Positions 25,383-34,055 of a stretch of DNA of 37,038 nucleotides are shown here, piece by piece. This stretch comes from Lachnospiraceae bacterium (GTDB lineage: Bacteria > Bacillota > Clostridia > Lachnospirales > Lachnospiraceae), in the NCBI GenBank assembly GCA_017472325.1, contig JAFUQM010000067.1:1-37038 (forward strand). The letters are read 5' to 3'. The notes below the pieces were generated by a model. That model was given only the letters and a program-made list of their open reading frames with translations. It was not told where the DNA came from and searched no databases. Every line of letters starts with the position of its first letter. Position 1 is the first letter of the stretch. Position numbers and translations under genes: made by a program.

Positions 25383-25748
25383 TTATCCAGCCACTGCGTC
25401 TATTTCAGTTTCCTTTTCACTGCCAATCACCCGAATCACCAGCCTATGCGGCAGACAAATCAGACTTTCTCCAGCATTCATAATCTCCTTTTGTTTCACG
25501 CATAATTTGTCTGGACAGTCTGCCTCTATCACAGACGCATATCCATCCTGTATCCGCAAAACATTGATACCATAAGCTGTTTCTATTGCAACTTCTATAT
25601 CTTCTGACAATCGGTAACGTTCTGTTACAACACCATCCCTTACTACTTCAACATACGTCCCTTTTGTTGTAAACATACGATACCCAGACAATATGATACA
25701 TGCTATCACTATAACACTACCGAATAGTAGCCAGTCGTTTTTTTTCAT
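25383..25748 (-). CDS. NusG domain II-containing protein
   Basis: A 121-aa protein with an N-terminal membrane helix (about 6-24) and an extracytoplasmic NusG domain II (PF07009-type) fold. Conserved residues are the CPDKLCVKQKEI motif with two cysteines (about 78-83) and the CLPHRLVIRV motif near 97-106. It is not a transcription factor despite the name. Three cysteines on an exported domain suggest a redox or metal role, which is inference. GGAAGG precedes the ATG, and it lies between the TPR and Gx transporter genes. Confidence 0.88.
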   Translation of the reverse strand: MKKNDWLLFGSVIVIACIILSGYRMFTTKGTYVEVVRDGVVTERYRLSEDIEVAIETAYGINVLRIQDGYASVIEADCPDKLCVKQKEIMNAGESLICLPHRLVIRVIGSEKETEIDAVAG

Positions 25749-25774
25749 GTAATATAGTATCCTTCCGTTTATTG

Positions 25775-26401
25775 CTAATTTTGCACGAATGTATCTGACA
25801 GATTTTTATAATACTGTTGCTTTTGCATATCCTGTAATGCCGCACAGACAGTTGCACAATTGTCACACACAAGCGCATAGGTTTGATTTTCACCAAAGAA
25901 TTTCTTTACGATACCTAACGCCTTTTCATAATATTGCAATGCTTCTTCATATTCTCCCATATGATAACAGGCTTCACCAACCCCTGTCAGCGCCATACTA
26001 TAATACATTGCCACCTGTTCCAATTCTTCTTGCGTAAAACGCTTTGTCACTGATTCATAGATTAGCAATGCTCTTCTATAATATGGATACGATTCTTTTA
26101 CTAGTCCACCACTTTGATAAACCGTTGCAGTATTCAGCAACATTGTTGCAAATTGCTCTGTATCCTCCATCTGCAGTTCTTCCATCAAAAGCAACACATC
26201 TTCTGCAACATCAAACGCTTTTCTGTACTGCATCGTACTCTTATAAAAGTTTAGCATTTCATTTGCAATGGCGATATATATACCATAATCATCCGTTTCT
26301 TTTGCTTGCTCCCTACATTGTAATAAATAAGATTCTATCTTATCTATTTTGTTATCTGCAAGCATTGTATCCAGCGTTTGAAAAATTTCTTCTATACTCA
26401 T
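25775..26401 (-). CDS. Tetratricopeptide repeat protein
   Basis: A 208-aa, helix-only, cytoplasmic protein. At least three TPR units can be seen, the clearest at about 130-165 (GVGEACYHMGEYEEALQYYEKALGIV) with earlier units near 35-65 and 80-115. The end carries three Cys residues (VCDNCATVCAAL). I start at MSIEEIF because GGAG lies 9 bases before that ATG; the ATG five codons upstream has no site. TPR proteins are docking scaffolds; the partner is unknown. It heads the operon with the NusG domain II and Gx genes. Confidence 0.85.
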   Translation of the reverse strand: MSIEEIFQTLDTMLADNKIDKIESYLLQCREQAKETDDYGIYIAIANEMLNFYKSTMQYRKAFDVAEDVLLLMEELQMEDTEQFATMLLNTATVYQSGGLVKESYPYYRRALLIYESVTKRFTQEELEQVAMYYSMALTGVGEACYHMGEYEEALQYYEKALGIVKKFFGENQTYALVCDNCATVCAALQDMQKQQYYKNLSDTFVQN

Positions 26402-26465
26402 ATCTTTGTTCTCCATAATATTTACATCATCAGTCGACTATTTTTCTTCTTATCCTTACACAAAA

Positions 26466-26495
26466 ACACACGCCGTACACAACTACGACGTGTGT
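26466..26495 (-). terminator. Terminator after the membrane LuxR gene
   Basis: ACACACG-C-CGT pairs with ACG-A-CGTGTGT around an 8-base loop. On the minus strand, following the LuxR-type gene's stop, the stem runs into GTTTTTGTG. This separates the LuxR pair from the TPR operon. Confidence 0.75.
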
Positions 26496-26508
26496 CTATT
26501 TTACAACA

Positions 26509-27138
26509 TCAAAAATATACTTTCAACTGCTCTCTATTTGATATTTTCAGTTTTTCATAAATACTTGAAGTATGCTTTTTCACCGTTGCAACAGATATAA
26601 ATAATTTATCTGCAATCTCTTGATTTGAATATCCATTTCGTATGAGCAATGCCACTTCCCGTTCTCTTGCTGTCAACCCATAGGTACGTAACTGATCTTC
26701 CCATTCAGAATCTGACATTGCAGATGTATTTTGTCTGCCCATATCTTCCATTTGCATTTCTGCCTCTGTTTTGTATACAACAACTTCTTTTCCTGTCTCT
26801 GGCTTTAATAAGATGTTTAGTACAAATCCATAGAAAAGCGGCCGAATATTGAGTGCTATCTGTGACATGTCCCATTCACTCATAGCATATAAGTTACCAA
26901 AGATATACAAAAAGGTGGTCAAATATCCTACAATTGTCGCATAATAAGAAGCCGTATTTCTATATTCTTCTATTGTCACATTCTTATAATATCCCGTAAA
27001 TGATAATGCCACAGTTCCTATCAGTACAAGCAACATCTGCTTTGTGTCAAATAATATATTCATTTGGAATTGGGTAACCACACAAAACAATGCCATATAG
27101 AAGAAAATCGCAAGCAATTTGAATGCTGTCTTTTTCAT
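26509..27138 (-). CDS. Membrane-bound LuxR-family transcriptional regulator
   Basis: A 209-aa regulator with about four membrane helices in the N-terminal half (about 6-26, 34-51, 63-86, 95-112) and a C-terminal LuxR (GerE-type) helix-turn-helix at about 143-209: LTAREREVALLIRNGYSN, EIADKLFISVATVKKHTSSI, YEKLKI. It is a one-component regulator that would bind DNA while anchored in the membrane; no receiver domain is present. It follows the MotA/ExbB-like gene by 5 bases, so the two likely work together. Two dyads upstream of that pair are candidates for self-regulation. Confidence 0.88.
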   Translation of the reverse strand: MKKTAFKLLAIFFYMALFCVVTQFQMNILFDTKQMLLVLIGTVALSFTGYYKNVTIEEYRNTASYYATIVGYLTTFLYIFGNLYAMSEWDMSQIALNIRPLFYGFVLNILLKPETGKEVVVYKTEAEMQMEDMGRQNTSAMSDSEWEDQLRTYGLTAREREVALLIRNGYSNQEIADKLFISVATVKKHTSSIYEKLKISNREQLKVYF

Positions 27139-27143
27139 GAAGT

Positions 27144-27521
27144 CTATTCCTTTTCTATTAATCTTGTTTTCACTTTCGCATGAAAAATCAACAGAATAAC
27201 ATCAATCATAACTGCATAAAGCGGCACAAGACAAGCAACTGCCATGTTAGGTCCTAACGCTTCCGGTGTATCAAGTGTCACTAATATTAAAACAATGGTC
27301 ACAATCGTCACCAAAATTGCGATACAGGACACTAACTTCATTGTTGTATGTAAAGCCAACAATGCCCTTTTCATTTCTATCATTGTATACTCTTTTTTTC
27401 GAGATACTGCAATGGAAAAGCCACGTAAAAAATCACGAAATAGTCCTGTTGCAAACAACATTGGAATGGTTAATAATAAAATCAAAAACAAACTTGGAAA
27501 ATCTAAATACCACATTAACAT
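27144..27521 (-). CDS. Small membrane protein, possibly MotA/ExbB-like
   Basis: A 125-aa protein with three hydrophobic helices (about 8-29, 55-81, 89-113) and a basic cytosolic stretch VSRKKEYTMIEMKRAL between the first and second. The arrangement, with two adjacent C-terminal helices, recalls the MotA/TolQ/ExbB proton-channel family, but the protein is shorter and no clear signature residue is visible. I start it at MLMWYLDF because AGGAGG lies 8 bases before this ATG. It is the first gene of a two-gene operon with the membrane LuxR regulator and may act as its sensory partner. Confidence 0.6.
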   Translation of the reverse strand: MLMWYLDFPSLFLILLLTIPMLFATGLFRDFLRGFSIAVSRKKEYTMIEMKRALLALHTTMKLVSCIAILVTIVTIVLILVTLDTPEALGPNMAVACLVPLYAVMIDVILLIFHAKVKTRLIEKE

Positions 27522-27548
27522 ATCGTTGTCCTCCTGTTTCTTTTCTAA

Positions 27549-27571
27549 GACAGTATACAAAACATACTGTC
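27549..27571. promoter_or_regulatory. 23-bp dyad upstream of the LuxR operon
   Basis: GACAGTAT (27549-27556) and ATACTGTC (27564-27571) form a perfect 8-bp inverted repeat with a 7-base spacer, 28 bases before the ATG at 27521. It may be an operator, or a 5' leader hairpin if transcription starts further upstream. Confidence 0.5.
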
Positions 27572-27638
27572 CTTTTGCTGTTGTTCGAATCTGCAAATTC
27601 TTATACTGCTATCTTACTGGAAAAGACACAAAAATGCT

Positions 27639-27655
27639 ATACTACGGGGTAGTAT
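27639..27655. promoter_or_regulatory. 17-bp LuxR-type dyad, with an extra half-site
   Basis: ATACTAC (27639-27645) and GTAGTAT (27649-27655) flank three G residues, a size and symmetry usual for dimeric LuxR/GerE regulators. A further GTAGTAT half-site follows at 27661-27667. It lies about 118-134 bases before the first gene of the LuxR operon. No clear -35/-10 pair could be fixed between. Confidence 0.5.
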
Positions 27656-27699
27656 TTTTAGTAGTATCCTCATACCATCGCCCCAAAAATGGCGTGTTG

Positions 27700-28263
27700 C
27701 ATATCATCAGTATCTTCCTAGTGCACGATAATACTTTCTTATCGGTCACTGCCTGCTATATGTAATGTATCTTTCTTTTTATTTTTGCACAGGTACTCAG
27801 CAGAAAAAAGCAAGTATTTCTATGCACCTGATTTTGATGGTATTTATTGCAACCGTCTCGCAAAACTCGTCTTACAGCAAATAGCAGCATATGTATAGGC
27901 GCGACTTTTAACCGTTTTGTGCGTTTTCTTAATGAAGCACCGAGACATCAAGTTCTGCCCTGAAACTCCCTAGAGGCGAAGCCTCCTTTTGTGAAGGGCA
28001 GAACAATCAAAGATGTCGAATGCTTCATTTAGAAAACGCCAAATACAGGTTATTGGAGCGCCATACATATGCTGCTATTTGCTGTAAAACTCAAACAGTG
28101 CTTCGACGGTTGCTTACCATCAAAATCAGGTACTAAGAAATACTAACCTTTTTTCTGAAAAGAGTACCTAGCGCATAAAATAAAAAGAAAGATACAAATG
28201 CATATAATAGATATCAGCCGATAAGAAAGTATTATCATGCACCAGAAAGATACTGATTACATG
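27700..28263 (+). repeat. 564-bp foldback element (near-complete imperfect palindrome)
   Basis: Two arms of about 255 bases, A (27700-27961) and B (27995-28263), are reverse complements with small bulges along their whole length. Perfect blocks include 27727-27745 with 28218-28236 (19 bp), 27826-27842 with 28115-28131 (17 bp), 27872-27896 with 28063-28087 (25 bp) and GTTCTGCCCT 27952-27961 with 27995-28004. The tip holds a further hairpin, GAGGC-GAA-GCCTC (27973-27985). No credible gene lies inside. A second copy in the opposite direction is at 1-178. It fills the gap between the leuD stop and the LuxR-operon upstream region, a stretch otherwise empty of genes. I do not recognise a named family; strand is given only as a reference orientation. 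Confidence 0.9.
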
Positions 28264-28293
28264 TACCACTCTCCGTTTGCATATCTTGTTTTA

Positions 28294-28779
28294 TTATTTT
28301 GCATTAATGTAATTTACAAGACCCTCTGCTGCAATAATTTTCTGCATAAATTCTGGGAATGGCTGTCCTTTGAAAGATGTGCCTTTTGTAATATTTGTAA
28401 TCACACCAGAATCGAAATCTACTTCTACTTTATCGCCTGCCTCGATACCTTTTGCAGCTTCTGGACATTCTACAATCGGAAGTCCAATGTTAATAGCATT
28501 ACGATAGAAAATTCTTGCGAACGTTTCTGCAATAACACAGCTTACACCAGCAGCTTTAATAGCAATTGGTGCATGTTCTCTAGAAGAACCACAGCCAAAG
28601 TTTTTATCCGCTACAATAATATCACCTTTCTGTACTTTTTTTACAAATTCTGTATCAATATCTTCCATACAGTGTGTTGCAAGTTCTGCTGGATCAGAAG
28701 AATTCAGATATCTTGCAGGAATAATAACGTCAGTATCTACATTATCCCCATATTTAAAAACTGTTCCTGTTGCTTTCAT
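28294..28779 (-). CDS. leuD: 3-isopropylmalate dehydratase small subunit
   Basis: A 161-aa LeuD of the short clostridial/archaeal type. With LeuC it isomerises 2-isopropylmalate to 3-isopropylmalate in leucine synthesis. The substrate-recognition motif [19 protein letters not shown] is at about 60-78, and [10 protein letters not shown] near 17-26 is typical. It begins 14 bases after leuC and ends 30 bases before the foldback element, with no other terminator in between. Confidence 0.96.
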   Translation of the reverse strand: MKATGTVFKYGDNVDTDVIIPARYLNSSDPAELATHCMEDIDTEFVKKVQKGDIIVADKNFGCGSSREHAPIAIKAAGVSCVIAETFARIFYRNAINIGLPIVECPEAAKGIEAGDKVEVDFDSGVITNITKGTSFKGQPFPEFMQKIIAAEGLVNYINAK

Positions 28780-28793
28780 TTTTGTTGTCCTCC

Positions 28794-30059
28794 TTATTTA
28801 AGTTCACATGGGCAGGAAATCTTACCTGTAATCGCACTAGCAGCAGCTACTGCCGGGCTTGCCAGATAAATTTCAGAATTCACATGTCCCATACGTCCTA
28901 CAAAGTTACGGTTTGTTGTAGATACACATCTCTCACCTTCTGCAAGAATACCCATATATCCACCAAGACATGGACCACATGTTGGTGTACTTACAACTGC
29001 ACCTGCTTCAATAAAGATTTTAAGCAGACCTTCTTCCATCGCATCCATATAAATTTTCTGTGTTGCAGGAATCACAATACATCTCATGCCATCAGCAACA
29101 TGTCTGCCTTTTAATACTTCAGCAGCAATGCGAAGGTCATCCAGTCTTCCGTTGGTACAAGAACCGATTACAACCTGATCAATTTTGATATCTTCTTGGA
29201 TTTCATCAATTGTCTTTGTATTTTCTGGCAAATGAGGAAATGCTATTGTTGGGCGAAGTGTGCTCAAATCAATTGTATATTCTTCATCATATACTGCATC
29301 TTCATCTGCTTCATAAATTGTATATGGTTTATCTGAATGTTCTTTGATATAAGACAGTGCCAAATCGTCTACTGGGAAAATACCGTTTTTGCCGCCTGCT
29401 TCAATTGCCATGTTTGCAATTGTGAAACGATCATCCATACTTAAATTTGCAATACCTTCTCCAACAAATTCCATAGATTTGTAAAGTGCGCCATCTACAC
29501 CAATCATACCTATAATATGTAAAATAACATCTTTACCACTTACCCATTTGGATGGTTTGCCAACTAAATTAAACTTAATTGCGCTTGGTACTTTAAACCA
29601 TGCTTTACCAGTTGCCATGCCCGCAGCCATATCTGTACTTCCAACACCTGTAGAAAATGCACCAAGTGCACCATAGGTACAAGTATGGGAGTCTGCACCA
29701 ATAATAACATCACCAGCCACTGTCAGACCTTTTTCAGGCAATAATGCATGTTCAATTCCCATTTGTCCTACTTCAAAATAGTTGGTAATCTCATTTCTTC
29801 TCGCAAATTCTCTTACACATTTGCAATGTTCTGCTGATTTGATATCTTTATTTGGTACAAAATGGTCTGGTACAAGTGCAATTTTATCTTTGTGGAACAC
29901 ACCATCTACTTTCATTTTTTCCATTTCTTTGATAGCAACTGGACTTGTAATATCATTTCCAAGTACCAGATCTAAATCTGCCTCGATTAACTGTCCTGCT
30001 TCTACCTTATCAAGACCTGCATGGGCAGCTAAAATTTTCTGCGTCATTGTCATTCCCAT
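28794..30059 (-). CDS. leuC: 3-isopropylmalate dehydratase large subunit
   Basis: A 421-aa LeuC of the short aconitase-superfamily type, which matches the small LeuD. Cluster ligands are the Cys in [12 protein letters not shown] and the pair in PTCGPCLGG; the [13 protein letters not shown] and [10 protein letters not shown] motifs are also present. It forms a [4Fe-4S] enzyme with LeuD. AGGAGG lies 8 bases before the first of three Met codons. It diverges from a LysR gene, its probable regulator, and has a promoter at 30104-30131. Confidence 0.97.
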   Translation of the reverse strand: MGMTMTQKILAAHAGLDKVEAGQLIEADLDLVLGNDITSPVAIKEMEKMKVDGVFHKDKIALVPDHFVPNKDIKSAEHCKCVREFARRNEITNYFEVGQMGIEHALLPEKGLTVAGDVIIGADSHTCTYGALGAFSTGVGSTDMAAGMATGKAWFKVPSAIKFNLVGKPSKWVSGKDVILHIIGMIGVDGALYKSMEFVGEGIANLSMDDRFTIANMAIEAGGKNGIFPVDDLALSYIKEHSDKPYTIYEADEDAVYDEEYTIDLSTLRPTIAFPHLPENTKTIDEIQEDIKIDQVVIGSCTNGRLDDLRIAAEVLKGRHVADGMRCIVIPATQKIYMDAMEEGLLKIFIEAGAVVSTPTCGPCLGGYMGILAEGERCVSTTNRNFVGRMGHVNSEIYLASPAVAAASAITGKISCPCELK

Positions 30060-30103
30060 AACGTATTCCTCCTGTTGTTATGCTTACTTTTCTTCTGTAT
30101 GTC

Positions 30104-30131
30104 ATTCTAGCATATTTTTGTTATATTGCAA
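30104..30131 (-). promoter_or_regulatory. Promoter of leuCD
   Basis: On the minus strand TTGCAA (30126-30131), 16 bases (or TTTGCA with 17), TAGAAT (30104-30109), about 45 bases before the leuC ATG. Confidence 0.7.
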
Positions 30132-30161
30132 AATATTTATATTATATATATACTATTCCTT

Positions 30162-30175
30162 ATAGTTATATCTAT
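30162..30175. promoter_or_regulatory. Candidate LysR-type operator between leuC and the LysR gene
   Basis: ATAG-TTATAT-CTAT is a short AT-rich dyad in the divergent gap, upstream of the leuC -35 box and about 45 bases before the LysR ATG. Location fits a LysR recall site, but the region is very AT-rich and such dyads arise by chance. Confidence 0.4.
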
Positions 30176-30217
30176 TAGTCTGATATTATTTCTAAAGTTA
30201 TATCGAAAGGAAACACA

Positions 30218-31108
30218 ATGGAACAAAATTTTAACTTATATCATACCTTTTATATTGTAGCGACCTGTGGCAGCATCTCTGGTGCAGCCAAACAGCTTTA
30301 TATTAGCCAGCCTGCCATTAGCAAATCCATAAACAAATTAGAACAACATTTGCAACTGTCTCTTTTTTACAGAACATCCAAAGGAGTTACTCTAACAGCA
30401 GAAGGAGAAATTCTCTATAAGCAGGTAGCAACTGCTTTTCAAGCACTAAAACAAGGCGAACAAAAAGCTCGCCAAGCTGCTGCACTTGGGATTGGAAGCA
30501 TTTCCATCGGGGTCAGCACAACCTTATGCAAATATATCCTGCTTCCATATCTGCAAAACTTTATTGCTCAAAATCCACATATCAAAATATCCATTTCCTG
30601 TCAGTCAACCAACCAAACAGTTGCTGCCTTAAAAAATGGTTCTATTGACATTGGCTTAATTGGTGAAATACCTACCCAGGATGAATTGTTTTTTTATCCT
30701 ATCCAGGAAATTGAAGATGTTTTTGTAACAACAGAAAGCTATATGCAAAATCTACAGGCAAGAAATGAACTCTCGGAAAGATCACTCCTTTCTAATGCAA
30801 CGTTAATGCTTTTAGATAAACAGAATCTGACAAGGCAATATATTGATATCTATCTGTCCAATCAAAATATTGCTAGCGAACAACTCATTGAAGTGACTAC
30901 TTTAGATTTACTAATTGAATTTGCCAAAATTGGGCTTGGCATTGCTTGTGTTATTAAAGACTTTGTCAAAGAGGAACTTACAGACGGCACATTAATTCAA
31001 TTGCCACTTAACACACCCATTCCCAAACGCAAAATAGGATTCGCCTACCATACGTCAGCGAATCCTAATCCAGCCATACAAAAATTTATTGCAGAATTTA
31101 TATCATAA
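30218..31108 (+). CDS. LysR-family transcriptional regulator
   Basis: A 296-aa LysR-type protein of usual length. The N-terminal winged helix-turn-helix covers about 1-60 (FYIVATCGSISGAAKQLYISQPAISKSINKLEQHL) and the inducer-binding domain about 88-296. AAAGGA stands 6 bases before the ATG. Its divergent placement from leuCD suggests it controls leucine biosynthesis, perhaps sensing a pathway intermediate as LeuO/LeuR-like regulators can; this is inference. It ends next to the convergent 31109 gene with no gap. Confidence 0.93.
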   Translation: MEQNFNLYHTFYIVATCGSISGAAKQLYISQPAISKSINKLEQHLQLSLFYRTSKGVTLTAEGEILYKQVATAFQALKQGEQKARQAAALGIGSISIGVSTTLCKYILLPYLQNFIAQNPHIKISISCQSTNQTVAALKNGSIDIGLIGEIPTQDELFFYPIQEIEDVFVTTESYMQNLQARNELSERSLLSNATLMLLDKQNLTRQYIDIYLSNQNIASEQLIEVTTLDLLIEFAKIGLGIACVIKDFVKEELTDGTLIQLPLNTPIPKRKIGFAYHTSANPNPAIQKFIAEFIS

Positions 31109-31846
31109 TCACTCTACCACTTGATATAAATAACTTCTGCCTTTTTTTCCAACTCTTTCCAATATTCCGGTGTAATGCAGTAGATGCACAACAACCTGCG
31201 CTACAGCAGATGCAATATGTGCCTCCTTTGCAAAATCTGCCGTTGTAAACTGCTCAGGAAGAGAATACGGCACAAACTGCATGTAGTCCTCTATGCGTTC
31301 TACACTTACTTCCTCCACAAGCTCTGTCGGAATTCTGTCATAGCGTGTGGAGCCTTTTTTCTTATCTTGACTCCAGCCGTTTAACAATCGATATTCTTCC
31401 ACATTCATAAGTACAAGTTTCAAACGCAGATTGTCATTCACCAGATATGATTTAATTTTATATAACTCTCTAAAGGCATCATATACCGTACCGTTTTTAG
31501 GGGACTTTCTCCGTTTTGTGCATTCTCCGGTATCTTCATCAATCCATACAAGCCATTTGTGATATGGAATCGGATATACAATTGTTACTGGATACTGTTT
31601 TAGAAAAACATTTAATTTATCCCGTAGCTTATTAAAATTTCTTGTCTGAATTTCAATAATTTCTATACCTGTATAAATATCTGCCACATAATTTTCAATC
31701 GGAATTTCATGCATATCCTCATCTGGTGCATAGTAATACTTTAAAATAGCATGTACCGTTTTCTCAGACAGCGTACCTATCCCGTGACGTTCTCTTTGTA
31801 TTCCAATGATTTTCTCTCTGGCCTCTTCAAACAGCTTCTTATCCAT
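31109..31846 (-). CDS. Unknown protein with PD-(D/E)XK-like motif and C-terminal winged helix
   Basis: I do not recognise a named family. The 245-aa protein starts with a helical region containing conserved-looking HAILKYYY, then E51, D56 and E65-I-Q67 (ADIYTGIEIIEIQTRN), spaced like the acidic core of PD-(D/E)XK nucleases with Gln in place of the final Lys. A beta-rich stretch PVTIVYPIPYHKWLVWID follows. The last 50 residues (FTTADFAKEAHIASAVAQVVVHLL, ILERVGKKGRSYLYQV) look like a winged helix. GGAG lies before the ATG. It may be a DNA-binding nuclease-like protein or an inactive relative. It could be last in an operon with pepT, 44 bases upstream. Confidence 0.65.
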   Translation of the reverse strand: MDKKLFEEAREKIIGIQRERHGIGTLSEKTVHAILKYYYAPDEDMHEIPIENYVADIYTGIEIIEIQTRNFNKLRDKLNVFLKQYPVTIVYPIPYHKWLVWIDEDTGECTKRRKSPKNGTVYDAFRELYKIKSYLVNDNLRLKLVLMNVEEYRLLNGWSQDKKKGSTRYDRIPTELVEEVSVERIEDYMQFVPYSLPEQFTTADFAKEAHIASAVAQVVVHLLHYTGILERVGKKGRSYLYQVVE

Positions 31847-31890
31847 GATTACTCCATGTATTTATATTGCTTCTCATATGTGTATATTCA

Positions 31891-33117
31891 TTATTTGCTA
31901 TAGAGTTCTACAATTTTTAACAGAATCTCCACTGTCTTCTCCATAGACTGTACACAAATATACTCGTATTTACCATGAAAATTATGACCACCTGTACATA
32001 GGTTTGGACATGGCAAGCCCATATAAGAAAGTCTTGCTCCATCTGTACCACCACGGATTGGCGCTACTTTTGGTGTCACTCCAACCTCTTTCATTGCAAG
32101 CTTTGCATTTTCTACCAGATGCATATGGTCCCTTAACTGTTCCTTCATGTTAAAGTAACTATCTTTCATCTCCACAACAAAAGTACCGTCTCCGTATTTC
32201 TCATTCAAAAACGCTACTGTCTTTAAAAAGCGTTCTTTTTTGGCAAGAAATTTATTCATATCATGGTCTCTAATAATATATTCCAGCACTACCTCTTCTA
32301 CACATCCATGCATTTCATCCAAATGATAGAATCCCTCATATCCTTCTGTATACATAGGATTATCAAACGTTGGCAACATACCCTGAAATTCCATGCCAAG
32401 CAATATTGCATTTTTCATCTTGCCCTTTGCGCTACCAGGATGTACATTACGTCCATGAATCGTCAGTTTTGCTCCCGCTGCATTAAAATTCTCATATTCC
32501 AGACTGCCGAGTGCATCACCATCTACCGTATAAGCAAAATCTGCACCAAAACCCTTTACATCAAAATAATCTGCACCTGCACCAACTTCTTCATCTGGTG
32601 TAAAACCTATACAGATTTTCCCATGTGGTATTTCAGGATGTGTCAACAGCTTTTCTGCCATTGTCATGATCTCTGCCACACCTGCTTTGTCATCTGCGCC
32701 AAGAAGTGTTGTTCCATCTGTTACAATTAAATCTTGACCAATATAGTCAATAATTTCCGGAAAATCTTTTACTGATAACACAACATTTTCTGTATCATTT
32801 AAAACAATATCTTTGCCATCATACTGCTTTACAATGCGAGGTTTAACATCCTTGCCACTCACTGCCGGTGCTGTATCCATATGTGCGATAAAACCAATTG
32901 CAGGTACCTTCTTATCTTCTGGCAGATTTGACGGAATCACTGCATATACATATCCATAGTCATCCATTCTGACATCAGATGCACCAAGACACATCAGCTC
33001 GTCCTTTAAAAGACGTGCAAGGTCTTTCTGCTTTTCCGTACTAGGAAAGCAATCTGTGCCTTCTTCTGACTGTGTATCCATTGCTACATAACGTAAAAAA
33101 GAATCTACTACCTTCAT
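31891..33117 (-). CDS. pepT: Peptidase T (tripeptidase)
   Basis: A 408-aa M20B peptidase that removes the N-terminal residue from tripeptides. Zinc ligands and catalytic residues are visible: H79 and D81 in [11 protein letters not shown]142 in [10 protein letters not shown]176/E177 in TPDEEVG, D199 region, and the final His in [11 protein letters not shown] start at MKVVDSFL because GGAG lies 7 bases before this ATG; a longer frame adds six residues with no site. It follows the metallo-beta-lactamase gene by 80 bases. Confidence 0.96.
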   Translation of the reverse strand: MKVVDSFLRYVAMDTQSEEGTDCFPSTEKQKDLARLLKDELMCLGASDVRMDDYGYVYAVIPSNLPEDKKVPAIGFIAHMDTAPAVSGKDVKPRIVKQYDGKDIVLNDTENVVLSVKDFPEIIDYIGQDLIVTDGTTLLGADDKAGVAEIMTMAEKLLTHPEIPHGKICIGFTPDEEVGAGADYFDVKGFGADFAYTVDGDALGSLEYENFNAAGAKLTIHGRNVHPGSAKGKMKNAILLGMEFQGMLPTFDNPMYTEGYEGFYHLDEMHGCVEEVVLEYIIRDHDMNKFLAKKERFLKTVAFLNEKYGDGTFVVEMKDSYFNMKEQLRDHMHLVENAKLAMKEVGVTPKVAPIRGGTDGARLSYMGLPCPNLCTGGHNFHGKYEYICVQSMEKTVEILLKIVELYSK

Positions 33118-33197
33118 ATCATATCTCCATTTCAAATATATCTTCTTTTAGACTATCATACTTTCTAAAATGTCACAATCTTCGTTGCTACTTCCTC

Positions 33198-34001
33198 TTA
33201 TAACACAATGACCTCTAAATCATCTGGTACATAAAGGTTTCCGTGATAATATACGCCACCCTCTGCCATATAGCTTTCTTTTCTCTCAAGCAAATGCTTA
33301 TCCTCTGTATGCCATAATACTAAATTCTTTATCTGTAACTGCTCTGCAAGTTCACAGGCATCCTTTACTGTACTATGATGCTTCTCATATGGTTTAAAGA
33401 TATCCTTATCACGATACAAGCAAAATGCTTCATGCAGTAACCAGTCTGCATTTTCCGCATATGCCTTACACGCTTCCCTGTATGGTTCATCACCCATACA
33501 TGTCAACTTCTTACCATTATGCAATGTCGTTGTAAAACCATACTGTTTTGCTTTTGTGGACTGAATATCAAAAAAAGTTACTTCGTAAGATGCAATCTGC
33601 TTCTTATCTCCATCTTCCAATGGAACAAACAAAATTCTATCATTCATGTATTGGTGGAATTTCTTCTGTACAGTCAAACGTGCAATTGTTTGAATGGCTT
33701 CCACCAAATCACTGTGGCAGTATATATAGCAATTACCTTCATATTCATTTTTATTCATCGCAGTGCCAATCATGCGAATCAACCATACAATTCCAAGCAA
33801 ATGGTCTGTATGCTCATGTGTTATAAAAATGTGATGCAGTTTCTTATAATCAATTTCTGCCTTTTCCAGTGCAGACAGAATTCCATTGCCACCACCCGTA
33901 TCAACAAGCCACGTCTCTGTCTCATCCGTAATCGCAAAACATGTATTAAAGCATTTTGTTGCAACTGCATTGCCAGTACCTAATACAATTAATTTTTCCA
34001 T
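33198..34001 (-). CDS. Metallo-beta-lactamase fold hydrolase, RNase Z-like
   Basis: A 267-aa protein. The N-terminal LIVLGTGNA and the metal motif H62-E-H64-T-D66-H67 are typical of the RNase Z/arylsulfatase-like branch of the MBL fold; later ligands include D near CMGDEP, HEAF and H in LVLWHTED. The long flexible arm of true tRNase Z is not evident, so tRNA 3' processing is uncertain. I start it at MEKLIVLG because GGAG lies 9 bases before that ATG. It lies between the cysteine-synthase-like gene and pepT, probably in one operon. Confidence 0.85.
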   Translation of the reverse strand: MEKLIVLGTGNAVATKCFNTCFAITDETETWLVDTGGGNGILSALEKAEIDYKKLHHIFITHEHTDHLLGIVWLIRMIGTAMNKNEYEGNCYIYCHSDLVEAIQTIARLTVQKKFHQYMNDRILFVPLEDGDKKQIASYEVTFFDIQSTKAKQYGFTTTLHNGKKLTCMGDEPYREACKAYAENADWLLHEAFCLYRDKDIFKPYEKHHSTVKDACELAEQLQIKNLVLWHTEDKHLLERKESYMAEGGVYYHGNLYVPDDLEVIVL

Positions 34002-34055
34002 TCTATATCTCTCCAATTATTTTGCTACCTTATCCATCAGCAAATAAGTTCTATC

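Noticed and set aside
27244..27765. Open frame of 173 codons on the plus strand
   Set aside because: Antisense to the MotA-like gene and its upstream dyads, running into the foldback arm; no start signals.
27700..28263. Long palindrome as an IS element or group II intron
   Set aside because: No transposase or reverse transcriptase frame, and the tip hairpin does not match intron domain V.
27700..28263. Long palindrome as an assembly chimera
   Set aside because: The arms differ at many positions and a separate diverged copy exists at 1-178, so it is not a mirrored read artefact.
28237..28869. Open frame of 210 codons on the plus strand
   Set aside because: It is antisense to leuD and the end of leuC, rich in Cys, Phe and Asn as expected of a shadow of an AT-rich gene.
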